64,000 bases of DNA from Coenobita brevimanus. Its lineage: Eukaryota; Arthropoda; Malacostraca; Decapoda; Coenobitidae. Shown here piece by piece: positions 33,661 to 43,231 of the stretch (positions within the stretch are counted from its first letter, which is position 1; each line of letters opens with the position of its first letter). The translations under genes and the position numbers were made by a program. The stretch is taken from the NCBI GenBank assembly GCA_032717465.1, contig CM064663.1:12970396-13034395 (forward strand), given 5' to 3'. The notes beneath the pieces were generated by a model, which worked only from the letters and a program-made list of their open reading frames with translations, ran no database searches and was not told where the DNA came from.

Positions 33661-34680
33661 CTTACCTGTACTCTGAGTAGAGGCAACGTACTTACTCTCA
33701 GCTTTCCCTTTTCCTCTAGAATATCTCTTGTGAGTGAGAACATTTTCATCAGCTAAAACTGCAGCATCAGACAAATTATCTATTCTTTTCTCATCAAGAT
33801 ATAGGCTTACATCTTTACTAATACACCTTTTGAAGTCCTCCAGCAAAATCATCTGCTTAAATTTACCAAAATCAGAATCCACATTCTTAGAATTTAACCA
33901 CTTCTCTAACAGATCTTTGATTTTTGCATACTCAACATGGGATTGCTTATCTTGCTTGTAAGTTGTCCTAAATTTTACTCTATAGGCTTCAGGAACAAGC
34001 TCATAGGCCTTAAGAATCAAGCTCTTAACTACATCATAATTATCAGATTGATCCTGAGGCAAAGATGCATAAGTTACTTGAGCTTTACCGGTGAGAACAG
34101 TTTGAAGGAGTACTGGCCAATACTTTTTAGGCCAATTAAAACCTGTAGCTACCCTCTCAAACAACTGAAAATACTTTGTTAAATCAGATTCATTAAAAGG
34201 AGGGACAAGTTTAACATTTTTAGCCGCATCAAAATCATCAGAGCTAGATGATCCAGTTCCACCTTGTTTCATGCGATACTCATGGTCTGCCTGAATCCTA
34301 GCTAGTTCAATTTGTGCCTGAGCCTGTATCTGTGCCTCCTGAATTCGAGCCTGAGATTCAGCCTCCTTAGCATTTGCTTGAAATTCAGCCTCCTTAACAC
34401 GAGCCTCCTGCAGGGCTAGCTGTAACTTAGCTAATTCAATCTGCGTTTGCTCCTCTGGAGGAGTTACATTAAACAAGCTTTTATTAATCATGCCAACAAT
34501 TTGATCTTTAGAATGATGAGAGCGAACAACAATTCCCAATTGTTGAGCAACAAGCTTAAGTTCATTCTTTGTTCTGTTTTCTACATCACACACTGTTTGC
34601 ACATTTGACAAAAAATCTTTGGCTTCATCAAGCGTAGTAATAGTAGACATCATGAATAAATCACAGTGGCAAAATATCAT
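33631..34680 (-). CDS. gag: Gmr1-like gag
   Basis: A 349-residue frame starting 54 bp inside the 5' LTR boundary; the second Met pair ('MMSTITTLDEAKDF') is an equally likely start. Residues ~75-140 form a long charged helix rich in E, A and Q ('KLQLALQEARVKEAEFQANA'), probably a coiled coil. Residues ~150-300 are SCAN/capsid-like: 'KLVPPFNESDLTKYFQLFER', 'VLLQTVLTGKAQ', 'YELVPEAYRVKFR'. This capsid type matches Gag of Gmr1-like elements in fish, as I recall the family. The frame ends at 33631 by a -1 offset before the zinc knuckle. It forms the particle that packages the RNA. Confidence 0.88.
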   Translation of the reverse strand: MIFCHCDLFMMSTITTLDEAKDFLSNVQTVCDVENRTKNELKLVAQQLGIVVRSHHSKDQIVGMINKSLFNVTPPEEQTQIELAKLQLALQEARVKEAEFQANAKEAESQARIQEAQIQAQAQIELARIQADHEYRMKQGGTGSSSSDDFDAAKNVKLVPPFNESDLTKYFQLFERVATGFNWPKKYWPVLLQTVLTGKAQVTYASLPQDQSDNYDVVKSLILKAYELVPEAYRVKFRTTYKQDKQSHVEYAKIKDLLEKWLNSKNVDSDFGKFKQMILLEDFKRCISKDVSLYLDEKRIDNLSDAAVLADENVLTHKRYSRGKGKAESKYVASTQSTGKRIKMMFLRK

Positions 34681-34712
34681 GCAATATCCTTATGATATTA
34701 TCCTGAATATCC

Positions 34713-34730
34713 TGATAAGAGGTCGCCAAA
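34713..34730 (-). promoter_or_regulatory. Primer-binding-site candidate of the Gmr1-like element
   Basis: Four bases inside the 5' LTR the minus strand reads 'tttggcgacctcttatcagg'. A TGG start at this position, complementary to a tRNA CCA end, is expected for a primer-binding site. The tRNA species is not identified. Confidence 0.55.
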
Positions 34731-34734
34731 TTTA

Positions 34735-35526
34735 TGTTACGGAACAGAGAAAGATAATGTACACATTAAGTGAGAATACCAAGAGTCACTACTGTCCCGT
34801 AAAGTTCCAGGTTCAAAATAAAAGAGTTAGGTAAAATTACAAGTTAAAGTTTAATGCTCAAACTAACAACAAAACATTCAGGACTCATAAGGATAATGTA
34901 ATGGCAAAAAACAGGTTAAATATATGGTTAACTGCAATAGCGTCTATTAACACGAAATTAGCATGAGTAAATTTATTTAAGTCAGCCCTGTTAAAATGAG
35001 ATACCAGATAATACTCAGTGAATGCCAGATGTATTATTACAGATACAAAATAGTATTAATGATGGCTGACAACAAGAACCTTACATGAATTACAAAAACC
35101 TTACTAGGCCTAAGAATTAACCTTATGCTACACAGTACAAGAACAAAATGCAACAACAGTTATATTCAAAATTACACACAGCTGCTAGATGGTTGGAGAC
35201 TTCCTGAGCACTCACAATAATAACAACTGTACAGGGGAGGACAGAGATGTGAACATAATGAGGAGCAGATCTAAGTGGCAATAATGCAGAGACTGAGCTC
35301 ATTATATAGGGGCCAGCAGAGCTTGATACAATTTGTAAGAAGGACACGCAAATGAAGCCATAGGGGACAAAGAGCTGACAATCCTGCTCTGAACAACAGA
35401 AAGGACGACTTACTCTACTATAACGGTAGAAGGGGGGACGGAGGCAGAACACGCTCGTGATCAAACATGCAGCATACTGTGCGTTAAAATTACACAAAGG
35501 ATGATGAAATCATAGGCTATGTAACA
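34735..35526 (-). repeat. 5' LTR of the Gmr1-like element
   Basis: A 792-bp LTR bounded by TGTTAC and GTAACA. It should carry the element's promoter. Its inner edge adjoins the primer-binding-site candidate, and its outer edge adjoins the remainder of the (TA)n target. Confidence 0.95.
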
Positions 35527-35582
35527 ATATATATACAACAGGGGCTTTCATTTCTTTACTTTAATGTTATATTTACTTGCAG

Positions 35583-35659
35583 GTGACAGATCAGGTGCAG
35601 ATTCGTAAATCATTCATGGCAACAGTGATAAATGCTATTATTCCACAAGAACTAGAGAG
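35583..35659 (+). CDS. Ionotropic receptor (IR), exon c: S1 continuation
   Basis: A 77-bp exon between 'tatttacttgcag' and 'gtgaga'. It encodes 'VTDQVQIRKSFMATVINAII' then 'PQELER', matching the IR segment 'V-x-x-R-x-S-F-x-x-P-x-x-x-x-x-L-P-x-x-L-x-R' between the S1 lobe and TM1. It starts in phase 0, as exon b requires, and ends in phase 2, as exon d requires. It lies only 56 bp from the end of the Gmr1-like insertion. Too short to stand out as an ORF, but the phases and family match support it. Confidence 0.85.
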
Positions 35660-36544
35660 GTGAGATTCTAAGCTAAGGGTAACCTTTGCACTGCAGTGTT
35701 CACTGTTGTTATTGATAATCCGGTTCAATTCCAGATAGTTTTATGCAGCAAAGAAAAGCTATAAATTGTCAAAAGATAGAGATAGCCTATCTAATCTGAA
35801 ATTGGCTAATGTCTTATTAATTATAGATAACGTAACTGATGAGGAAAATTATTGTTGAATTTTGTTTTACTTGCTGAAGTGGAGAAACTAGAAAATTAAC
35901 CTGTCAGTGCACAGAAGTCAAGAGCATTCTTCTAATGACTGCCTACAAATGTAGAACTGCATTCTGTATATATTGCCTTCTTTTGCTTGTTCAGAATAAT
36001 AACACTTCCTTTGGTCCACTTATGTTACTAAGCAACATTAGTAAGCCTATGAAAGTCCATCCCATAATGAAGGGGTTAGAAACTGGCTCGGTTAACTCAT
36101 CTTTTAAAAAGAATCTTATTTTAGCTAATGAAAAAAAAAAAAATGTCAGTATCAACATGTTATAGTCTGGTAGTGCATCCAAGAAGGACTATAGATTCAT
36201 CTATGAGAAAAATATTTTACCTGCGCCTAATTATTGGTTATTTTCGTCTTCCCAACATAATAAACAGAACTGGGAAGGATAGATGGATGGGAAGATGATG
36301 ATGGTGTTGTAAATAATATACCATAGCTTCTTGTAGTCTGACAATGTTCGATGGTAAAGGAAATGATCTGGAGGGTATGCATGGAGCCATGGGAAGATGA
36401 TGAAGCTGGAAACGTAAAAATATCTGTAATATTTCGGTAGTTTCCAGATGGGACTTCAGTTTCAGCTGTAATAATAATAATAATAATAATAGCTGCAACA
36501 ACGAAGCTGGTATTGTTTTCGATCTGTTCGTCATTCTGTCCGTC
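35660..36544. other. IR intron 3, first part: no gene
   Basis: Non-coding. It contains a poly(A) run near 36128 and a TAA-type microsatellite at about 36467-36490. The short open frames here do not match any family. Confidence 0.45.
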
Positions 36545-36785
36545 TGTCGGTGTTTCTGTTGGCACGATAACTTTGCAACCGATCAAGTTATCATTACAAT
36601 CTTTTACAGGTCTGTAGTAGATAAATAATCGATCACGAGTTCGAAATTGGCGGAAGTAGGTCAAGCTCTTTGTGTCTGTTCCCATGATAAATTCACAACC
36701 GCTCAAGATATCATCGCAAAACTTTACAGATATGTAGTAGGGATGAAAATCTTCTAGTTGGAAACTGGTGAAAGTAGGTCAAGGT
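36545..36785. repeat. Two ~120-bp imperfect repeats in IR intron 3
   Basis: Two copies (about 36545-36670 and 36671-36785) of a block with 'tgtttctgtt..cacgataa.tt..caaccg.tcaag.tatcat' and 'ggaagtaggtcaag'. They lead into the variable-core repeat element that follows. Family unknown. Confidence 0.55.
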
Positions 36786-36834
36786 CAAGGTCATATTCCA
36801 AGCCGTGGTAGATATGTATCGGCTTGCAGCTGGT

Positions 36835-36908
36835 GTGATTACCCCGTTGGGAGGGCCTCTAGTTATCGCCCACCTTACGAAGTGGAGCAATAATGTTTTT
36901 CCCTGCCT

Positions 36909-36957
<49 letters not shown>

Positions 36958-37410
36958 CCCATTATACCTCATGAACGGCTTGAGCTATCAACATGAAACT
37001 TTCAGGGCCTCAAGATGTGGCCAAAATCTTGGCCGAGTTCAAAAGTCGCCACACGGGGAAAGGCCAGATACACCAAAATGGCTACCAAAGTCAACTACTT
37101 GTTATCATCCGCCTTTAGCACCATTATATCTCATGAACGGCTTGAGCTATCAACATAAATCCTTCCAGGTACCAAGATATGGCCAAAATCTTGGCCAAGT
37201 TCGAAAATGGGCACTCAGGGTCAAGGTTTAGGTCAGAAACATGACTGCCAAAAATCAAGTGTTATTTACAGCCTGCCTGTGGCACAATTATATCTCTTAA
37301 TCGGCTTGAGCTATCAACAGGAAACCTTCAGCATATCAAGATATGGCCAAAATCTTGGACTTGGTCATCATATTCTGGTGGGCAATTAGCATCCGGATTC
37401 CGAATGATTT
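36835..37410. repeat. Variable-core repeat element ending in a hairpin
   Basis: Starts with 'gtgattaccccgttggga' and 'caccttacgaagtggag', continues through a (GT)n run (36911-36956) and about 2.5 tandem ~165-bp units sharing 'cttgagctatcaaca' and 'atggccaaaatcttgg' (starts about 36960, 37125, 37293). It ends with 'attagcatccggattccgaatg', which can fold with one mismatch. The same start and end flank a different core at 51060-51371. Class unknown; no coding capacity. Confidence 0.6.
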
Positions 37411-37420
37411 ACTTTCATTC

Positions 37421-37551
37421 CTTATTATTATTATTATTATTATTATTGTTTTTACTGATATTATTTTTATTATAATTATTGCATTTATTATTATATTATT
37501 ATTATTATTTATTATTATTTTTTATTATGATTATCATTATTATTATTATTG
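37421..37551. repeat. (TTA)n-rich low-complexity tract
   Basis: Interrupted TTA repeats in intron 3, upstream of exon d. Long Ile/Leu-rich open frames across it are products of the repeat. Confidence 0.9.
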
Positions 37552-37641
37552 TTCGAGAACAAATTCTTTCCTATGGTTGGATGTAACAAATGGCTATAAC
37601 ATCTACAAACGTAGCCTCTTTATTTCTAACAATGTTTCCAG

Positions 37642-37801
37642 ATGTGATTTCACTTTCTCCTATGGTCAAACTGCTGTTAAATTCGCCATGGCCACGCCGG
37701 TCATAACACCCAGTTGGCTGAGCTTCTATTACCCATTGAGTGGCGAGGTGTGGATCGGTGTCTTGGCTTGTACGCTGACTGTCTGCTTCACACTCGTCAT
37801 G
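37642..37801 (+). CDS. Ionotropic receptor (IR), exon d: end of S1 and TM1
   Basis: A 160-bp exon between 'aatgtttccag' and 'gtaaac'. The first base completes Arg with AG from exon c. It encodes 'CDFTFSYGQTAVKFAMATP', 'SWLSFYYPLSGEVW' and the hydrophobic 'IGVLACTLTVCFTLVM'. The Y-x-F-T, 'A-T-P-x-x-x-x-x-W-x-S-x-Y-Y-P-L-S-x-E-V-W' and following hydrophobic run are the pre-M1 region and first transmembrane helix of IR/iGluR channels. It ends in phase 0. The donor falls inside a longer open stretch, so the open frame alone overstates the exon. Confidence 0.9.
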
Positions 37802-37881
37802 GTAAACATGCAAGTGGTCAGGCACGGGCACATCCAGTATTAGTAGTAATAGGCAGCAGAAAACGGTTCCTTATGCTTTTA

Positions 37882-37918
<37 letters not shown>

Positions 37919-39162
37919 TGTTGTTGTTGTTTATCATCATTATTTAATTTAGACGTGGGACATTCTCCATTAGCAGCCCGGGACTGTCTTCCAGTGTTAG
38001 TCACACACGATAATATATTTTCACAAGGCAGTGTTTCTGTTTAGCTCCTTCAGGATTTTTACACAAATGTGCTTTACTCTAGCGAAGCACAATATAGTTC
38101 TTCATTTTAGCGAAGTCCCATATGGTGCCATATCTGTCTGTTGCCATTGTTCTTTATTGTTTTATACTCACCGAGGACAATGATGCATTTAACCCTCTCA
38201 TGGTCGTGTTTTCTTGTTCTTCCCTTTTATGTAACATGAGCCAACAGTATATGATTTACATTTAGGTGAATGTGTCAATGAAGACAGTTGCTTTTTCTGG
38301 TACCATAAACACTCCCTTGGTCAGGTTAATTCTGTTATCTTTTCCAATTAACTCCGGACGATAGGTTCAAGTGAGTGTTTAACGTGAGACTCACAGCTGA
38401 AAATCAGAGTAAGCGATAAAGAAATATAATGGAAAAATATTAGTTACATTTAACAGGTATAAGTACAACGACTCTTCCTGAATGATGTTTGACTCATGCA
38501 ATCAGAAATTTAAGAATATATATTGCTGGTTTTATACAACATATCCTTAAACACTTTGCTGGAATATATATTAATGGTACACATGAGTAAAGAATGGGTT
38601 CGGATTGTTACTTCCACCCCGAGCCTATACTACAGCCACCACTGTCATGTAAGTGGTAGGCTACTTCACACTTGTTGATTTCTTGAAACCACAACATGGA
38701 ATTGTAAATTAATATTGTTTTCATACAGTTTTAATTTGGTCTGCTTTTTTGACGAAGAAAGAACTATAGCCATCAAATGAACTCTAAAATAATGAGTAAT
38801 ACGTCATACCTTCACTATAACCGATATCTGACTATTCCATGACATTTTCACTGTTTTACAGCGTGATATATGTAGCCAAAAAATTATATTAAGAAATGCA
38901 GAAAAAGATCAAATTTACTTTACGAAACTGGACATACCAAGCAGCTGGCAAAAAAAAAATGGTGCGAATGACCTCATTAGAATTGTGTGTCTTCCTGACG
39001 GTAGCAGATGCGAGGAGGTGCACTTTCTTTCATGGCTCGTATTATCAAAACCATTCCACTGTCCGAAACATCACTGCTCGCCCCTATGACACAATAAAGA
39101 AACAGCTACACATTCATATAATTGTATATATACGTATATCACTGTATATGTATGTTTTACAG
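37802..39162. other. IR intron 4: no gene; (TTA)n
   Basis: Holds a TTA microsatellite at about 37878-37930 and otherwise nothing I recognise. The open frame from 38896 into exon e is intron read-through: its first ~90 codons have no family match and precede a good acceptor, 'tgttttacag'. Confidence 0.6.
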
Positions 39163-39428
39163 ATTACGAGGAGGAAAATGTGGCAAACGCGGCATGGAGT
39201 GCTGAGTACTGGGTCGGTGGTGTTGGAGTCTGTGGGCACCCTGTTGGGCCAGGGACTGTTCGGACGTCTCTCAACCAGCCACTCCAACCACATCCTGGTC
39301 GGTACTTGGTTGTTCTTCGGTGTGGTGGTGGGCACAGCGTATCGCGCCAGCCTCATCGCTTCCCTCACCCTCCCAAGGCTGCCACCCAGACCAGAGACAG
39401 TTGAGGAGCTGGTCAAAGTAGTTGACAG
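39163..39428 (+). CDS. Ionotropic receptor (IR), exon e: pore, TM3, start of S2
   Basis: A 266-bp exon between 'tatgttttacag' and 'gtgaga'. It encodes 'STGSVVLESVGTLLGQGLFG' (pore loop and M2 region), 'HILVGTWLFFGVVVGTAYRA' (M3) and 'SLIASLTLPRLPPRPETVEE' then 'LVKVVDR'. In iGluRs the M3 end is S-Y-T-A-N-L-A-A-F; IRs show a relaxed 'Y-R-x-x-L-x-A-S-L-T', as here. The P-x-R-P-E-T-V-x-x-L segment opens the S2 lobe. Starts in phase 0, ends in phase 2. This is the most diagnostic exon of the gene. Confidence 0.94.
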
Positions 39429-40383
39429 GTGAGATATCGAAGAACAAACGTTTGGATGCAAAGGTATTGGATGATATTGAAACGTAGGTTAATGCTGGGC
39501 CCTTTGGTTATGCTCTATCACTGCATCAAAGCTCTATTTTTCCCCTCATTAACCAACACATCACACAGTGAGTTAGCTTTCACGCAGCAGTTGGTGTTTT
39601 ATTCAAACCCTTCGATACGGTACTTTTAGCCCTGATTGTTCAAAAGCAGGGCAACACTGAAAAAATCAATAAATGGAGTTCTCAAGTACCACGTAATACA
39701 TCATCCGGATTTACTTTATTCTTTTTTTCCCTTTACTTTTGTGCTCACAGCTCTCGTAACCTTATTCACTTCCGCATGCAATGTTCTCCAGAGACATCGC
39801 TACGGTAAGGTCTTTCGCTTATGCTTCCTCCACTGTCTGCCTCAATACATGGATTAGATCCGCACATACTGTAGCACTTTTGAAATTATTCAGTTCATTG
39901 CTTATCATATATTCAGATAGCTGTGTAACTTTATCATTATTATTCCTAAACTACAATAGGATAAATGCAAGGATTGTGCTGTAATAAACGGTAGAGACAA
40001 AGACCAAATAAAAACACTATAGTTCTATAGGTCTTTCAATATAACTTGCCCGTTTTCTTTTTCTTTTTTTTCAGTTTTTTTCAGTTTAACTTGTCCCATT
40101 TGTTTTTCATTTGTAGCTTATTTCACGAAACTCAGTGGCAGGAAGGGACAATACTACATCTTGCTTTCTTTCCATAGCACTTCTTCGTGACTAGCATCAT
40201 ATCTTAGTTATAATTAAATTGTCACAAGTTAGCATTCGAGATGCAAATATGGCAATTTTAGGCCAATTTTAAAGTTAACCAAAAAAAAATACTAAATGTA
40301 TCTTGAAGTTAAGTTTTGGTGTGTTATTCTAGAGGCCTCAGTAGTAATACTAATTAAACAGTTTTTATTTGTACATGTTACAG
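39429..40383. other. IR intron 5: no gene
   Basis: Pyrimidine-rich stretches and a ~65-bp block (40080-40142) similar to 23793-23855. No coding signal. Confidence 0.5.
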
Positions 40384-40518
40384 GGTGACAATAAGATCTT
40401 CTAATGGTACATACAAGAAGATCTATTTAAACTCTGAATCAAGTGCCTTTAGAGAACTTGGGAGCATGATGGTCGAGGAAGATGATATGGACGGATTCAA
40501 CGCAACTCTGAAGATGAA
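40384..40518 (+). CDS. Ionotropic receptor (IR), exon f: S2 lobe part
   Basis: A 135-bp exon between 'tgttacag' and 'gtgagt'. The first base completes Arg with AG from exon e. It encodes 'VTIRSSNGTYKKIYLNSESS' followed by 'AFRELGSMM' and ends 'FNATLKMK'. It matches the S2 region of IRs, where 'S-x-S-x-x-F-R-x-L-G' follows a short strand. It ends in phase 2. The rest of S2, TM4 and the stop codon must lie further right. I did not find them before 64000, and the next ~23 kb are almost all retrotransposons. Confidence 0.87.
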
Positions 40519-40546
40519 GTGAGTTGGTTTTACTTACAGTGATACT

Positions 40547-41234
40547 TTTATTTTTTTTAAATAACAGAACAGAGAAAGGAAGAACAAATGACTAAAATAA
40601 ATCCATACACCAAATTACTGGTGTCCTCGATTTACAAAAATCTGTAACAGTTGTGCTTGAAAAGCTGAAGGTTGAAGTTTGGTGGGAAACAACTCTGGGA
40701 AAGCGAGTTGCAAAGAGATGCAGTTCTGGGAATAAAAGATTTCTGATAGGCAGAAATTCTGCAATATGGCAGTGTGACATTCCAGTCATGAGCGCTACAA
40801 GATGCCCATGTAGCACAGTCGAAGGTATGGAGAGTTGGCACAATGGATGCAACTTCGTCTGAGCATTTGCCATAAAAGTATCTGTAAAATAATGGAAGGT
40901 AGGCAATACTCCTTCTTGCATGTAGGGTAGGAAGTCTATTTGTAATATCAAGGTTACTGATAATTCTAACAGCTTTGTTCTGATTTTGTCTAGTTGTTTT
41001 AGTGCAACCTGTCCCTTTCCATTCCACAAGGATGAGCAATATTCCAGCTGAGAGCACACCTGACTTATAAACTACAGCCAACTGCTCATCAGTGAAGAAG
41101 CTACGAACACTGTACAAGAATCCAAATTTCTCTGAGGCAGCTTCAGCAAATGATCTGACATGACAGGTCCAGGACATTGTTAAGTGAAACACCGAGAATA
41201 TCAATACCTTTGCAGATAGGAATATTAGTAGCAC
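40547..41234 (-). mobile_element. LINE family 1, copy 3, 3' half (- strand)
   Basis: Minus-strand LINE whose poly(A) appears as the T-rich run at about 40547-40561. It encodes the same C-terminal domain as 3790-4425 ('DILGVSL', 'FIPRTASLCNSLSQSCFPPN'). At 41234 it stops and resumes at 49343, where the next base of the family 1 sequence is found. The two halves are therefore one LINE split by the Gypsy element at 41235-49342. Its left edge is only 28 bp after the exon f donor. Confidence 0.88.
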
Positions 41235-43231
41235 TGTACTGTCACCTCTGCGATTCAGACTTTTACGTGGTCAAAAGGGACAGGAATCAAGTCACTATTG
41301 ATGACCACTGTGTGCTGGAACGGTCGGGAACTCAGATTGATGGAGACTCTCTCCCACTAGCGGCCTCTTCGGTTGCGTATATTATATTTCAAGTGGTCAA
41401 GTTAAGAATGGTAGCATGCCAAAATGACGGGGCCAGTCTCCAACTAGGCCAACTCAAGCCCGACCTTCGCAATTTCCCAAAATGCTTCTACTAGGTAAGC
41501 TCTATACCACCAGTTCTCAAGGGTTATACAAACAATAAAATTTGAGTGGGAGGAAATATGTATTAACAAGACCAAAAGGTAGAAATCTTCCCCAGAGATT
41601 AAACCTGAATCAGTTGGCACGTTGCTCAAAAGAAAATACACGCTACTAATATGAAATCCACAAAACTTAGCTCCTCTGTCCCAGTCAGTATGTTTCTTCA
41701 TAATCATCCCTCTGAGCACATAGTTCGCTGGTCCAGTTCTCTGCCACTGCCGACCTTGACCTCCACACTGGGACCTTGACCTCCACACTTGGACTTTTGA
41801 CTCATTCACTGGTACTTCAACCTCCACACTTGGACCCGCTGGAAGTTAATATGAATAATGAATAACTATTCTCTCCAGTGCAAGTAATCCCTTCACATGA
41901 TCAAGAAAGTCTCATAATAAAGAAACATGAGTTACAACACTCGCCATCTCAAGTAATAACAGAATAACAAGTGGCGCTCCAGACACATAGGTCTGCTCAA
42001 AATAATATTTATTGTAGGGATAACATAGAAGAAAAAGTACTATAACAAATACAGTAAGCATGAATAACTTTTAACTCTAACGATGAAAATCATCACTGCA
42101 CCAATATCATTGTGCCTCACAAAATAACTACGTGAACATTAACTCACAACACAGTCCTAATAAGTACTGAATTGCAAAGTCATCCCAACACATATTAACA
42201 ATTTCCAGTTCCAGAGCACCTGATATTTGGCCCACAAAACACACACTTATCTGAGGCTCAGACAGAACTAGCTAGGATTTTCGTATTCTAGTTACTAAAT
42301 AATAATATAAAGTACAGTACACAAATATATGGGAAATACCTCACTATTCAGCTCAAAGATACAAGGGAGGTGAGCGAGAAACTCGGGACTCGCTCTTCCA
42401 ATGGCTAATGGCGTCACCGCTACACACTTCCTGAGGAACGACAACACTTGATTCTACCCCGAGTCTATTTTTTTATTTCGTCACTATTATCACTCGTGGA
42501 GTATCACTGTTCGCGTTTCAACATATCAGACATAATATCAAATTACTTACAGAATTCCTTGGAGGGGGGGGGAGGAGGATGACGACAGTACCGGCCATCC
42601 GTCAACTATCACGGCCGGTGAGCGAGTGAAACACGCCAAAATTGCGCGATGCAAAGGGGGAGGGGGGGATGGCGGCTTACGTTATTTAAAATTTTTATTA
42701 TTACAAACTCGTGACAGACTCAATGTGATGTCTTTCCCCTTACAATCGATTACCCGAAAAAAATGACATTCTCTAGTTACAATAATTACTCACCAACACC
42801 TCTCTCTTTATACTCTTACATCGAAAAACAATGGAAATCATCGTGGTTTACATCACTTTGCACACGCGTACATTATGCTGGATTACGTGACCAAAGGCAC
42901 ATGTTCTCATCCACTCGAGATTTTATATTATAAAGATACTTATTCATTCATCATTCATTGCCAAACGCCATGTATCCCAGACGGGGTGGCCAAGGGCTTA
43001 GAGTTAATTGTTTTACAGGGAGGGGCACTAATCCTCCACCAACCCTACTTTATACTTAATACTAGTAAATTACAGTAGGAAAAAAAATTACTTAACAACT
43101 AGGTAACTTAATCTATGTTCTGGTCACATTCGCGTGGTAACAACTATGTCTCGACCACGCTCTCACTAAACCGAACTTTTGGTCATATAAAATGAACTAT
43201 ATACAACTCATTATCACTTCCGAGCACTACA
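41235..43231 (-). repeat. 3' LTR of Gypsy copy B
   Basis: Begins 'tgtactgtcacctctg' and ends 'gcactaca' on the plus strand. Aligns end to end with 46693-49342 apart from the insertions in each. Contains a short form of the ~41-bp minisatellite at about 41757-41835. Confidence 0.87.
42943..43051 (-). mobile_element. Short RTE-tail insertion in the 3' LTR
   Basis: A 109-bp insertion absent from the two other LTR copies, flanked by the 7-bp duplication ATACTTA (42936-42942 and 43052-43058). It starts with (ATTC)n-like repeats and then 'cccagacggggtggcc', resembling the 3' end of the RTE fragment at 47333 ('cccgtttggggtggtc'). Probably a 5'-truncated RTE 3' end or an RTE-tailed SINE. Confidence 0.8.

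Larger units (their letters stand above)
29216..35526 (-). mobile_element. Gmr1-like Ty3/Gypsy retrotransposon with PR-IN-RT-RH order
   Basis: A complete 6311-bp LTR element, transcribed on the minus strand, inside intron 2 of the IR gene. It has two LTRs (29216-30006 and 34735-35526), each TGTTAC...GTAACA, a primer-binding-site candidate next to the 5' LTR, a gag ORF, a pol ORF and a purine-rich tract next to the 3' LTR. Pol order is protease, integrase, reverse transcriptase, RNase H. That is the Ty1/copia order, yet the integrase has a GPY module and the RT and RNase H are Gypsy-type. This combination defines the Gmr1 group. By eye the LTRs differ by nine substitutions and one 1-base indel (about 1.1%), so the insertion is recent. 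Confidence 0.93.

Noticed and set aside
36893..37231. Frame containing a Val-Cys repeat
   Set aside because: Translation of the (GT)n microsatellite followed by tandem repeat sequence; not a gene.
37343..37843. Frame rich in Ile/Leu that looks like a membrane protein before exon d
   Set aside because: The hydrophobic run is produced by the TTA microsatellite. Only the part after the acceptor at 37641 matches the IR family.
38896..39162. Open frame upstream of IR exon e, apparently extending it by ~90 codons
   Set aside because: It has no family match, begins in A/T-rich intron sequence, and precedes a good splice acceptor (tgttttacag) whose phase fits exon d. It is intron read-through.
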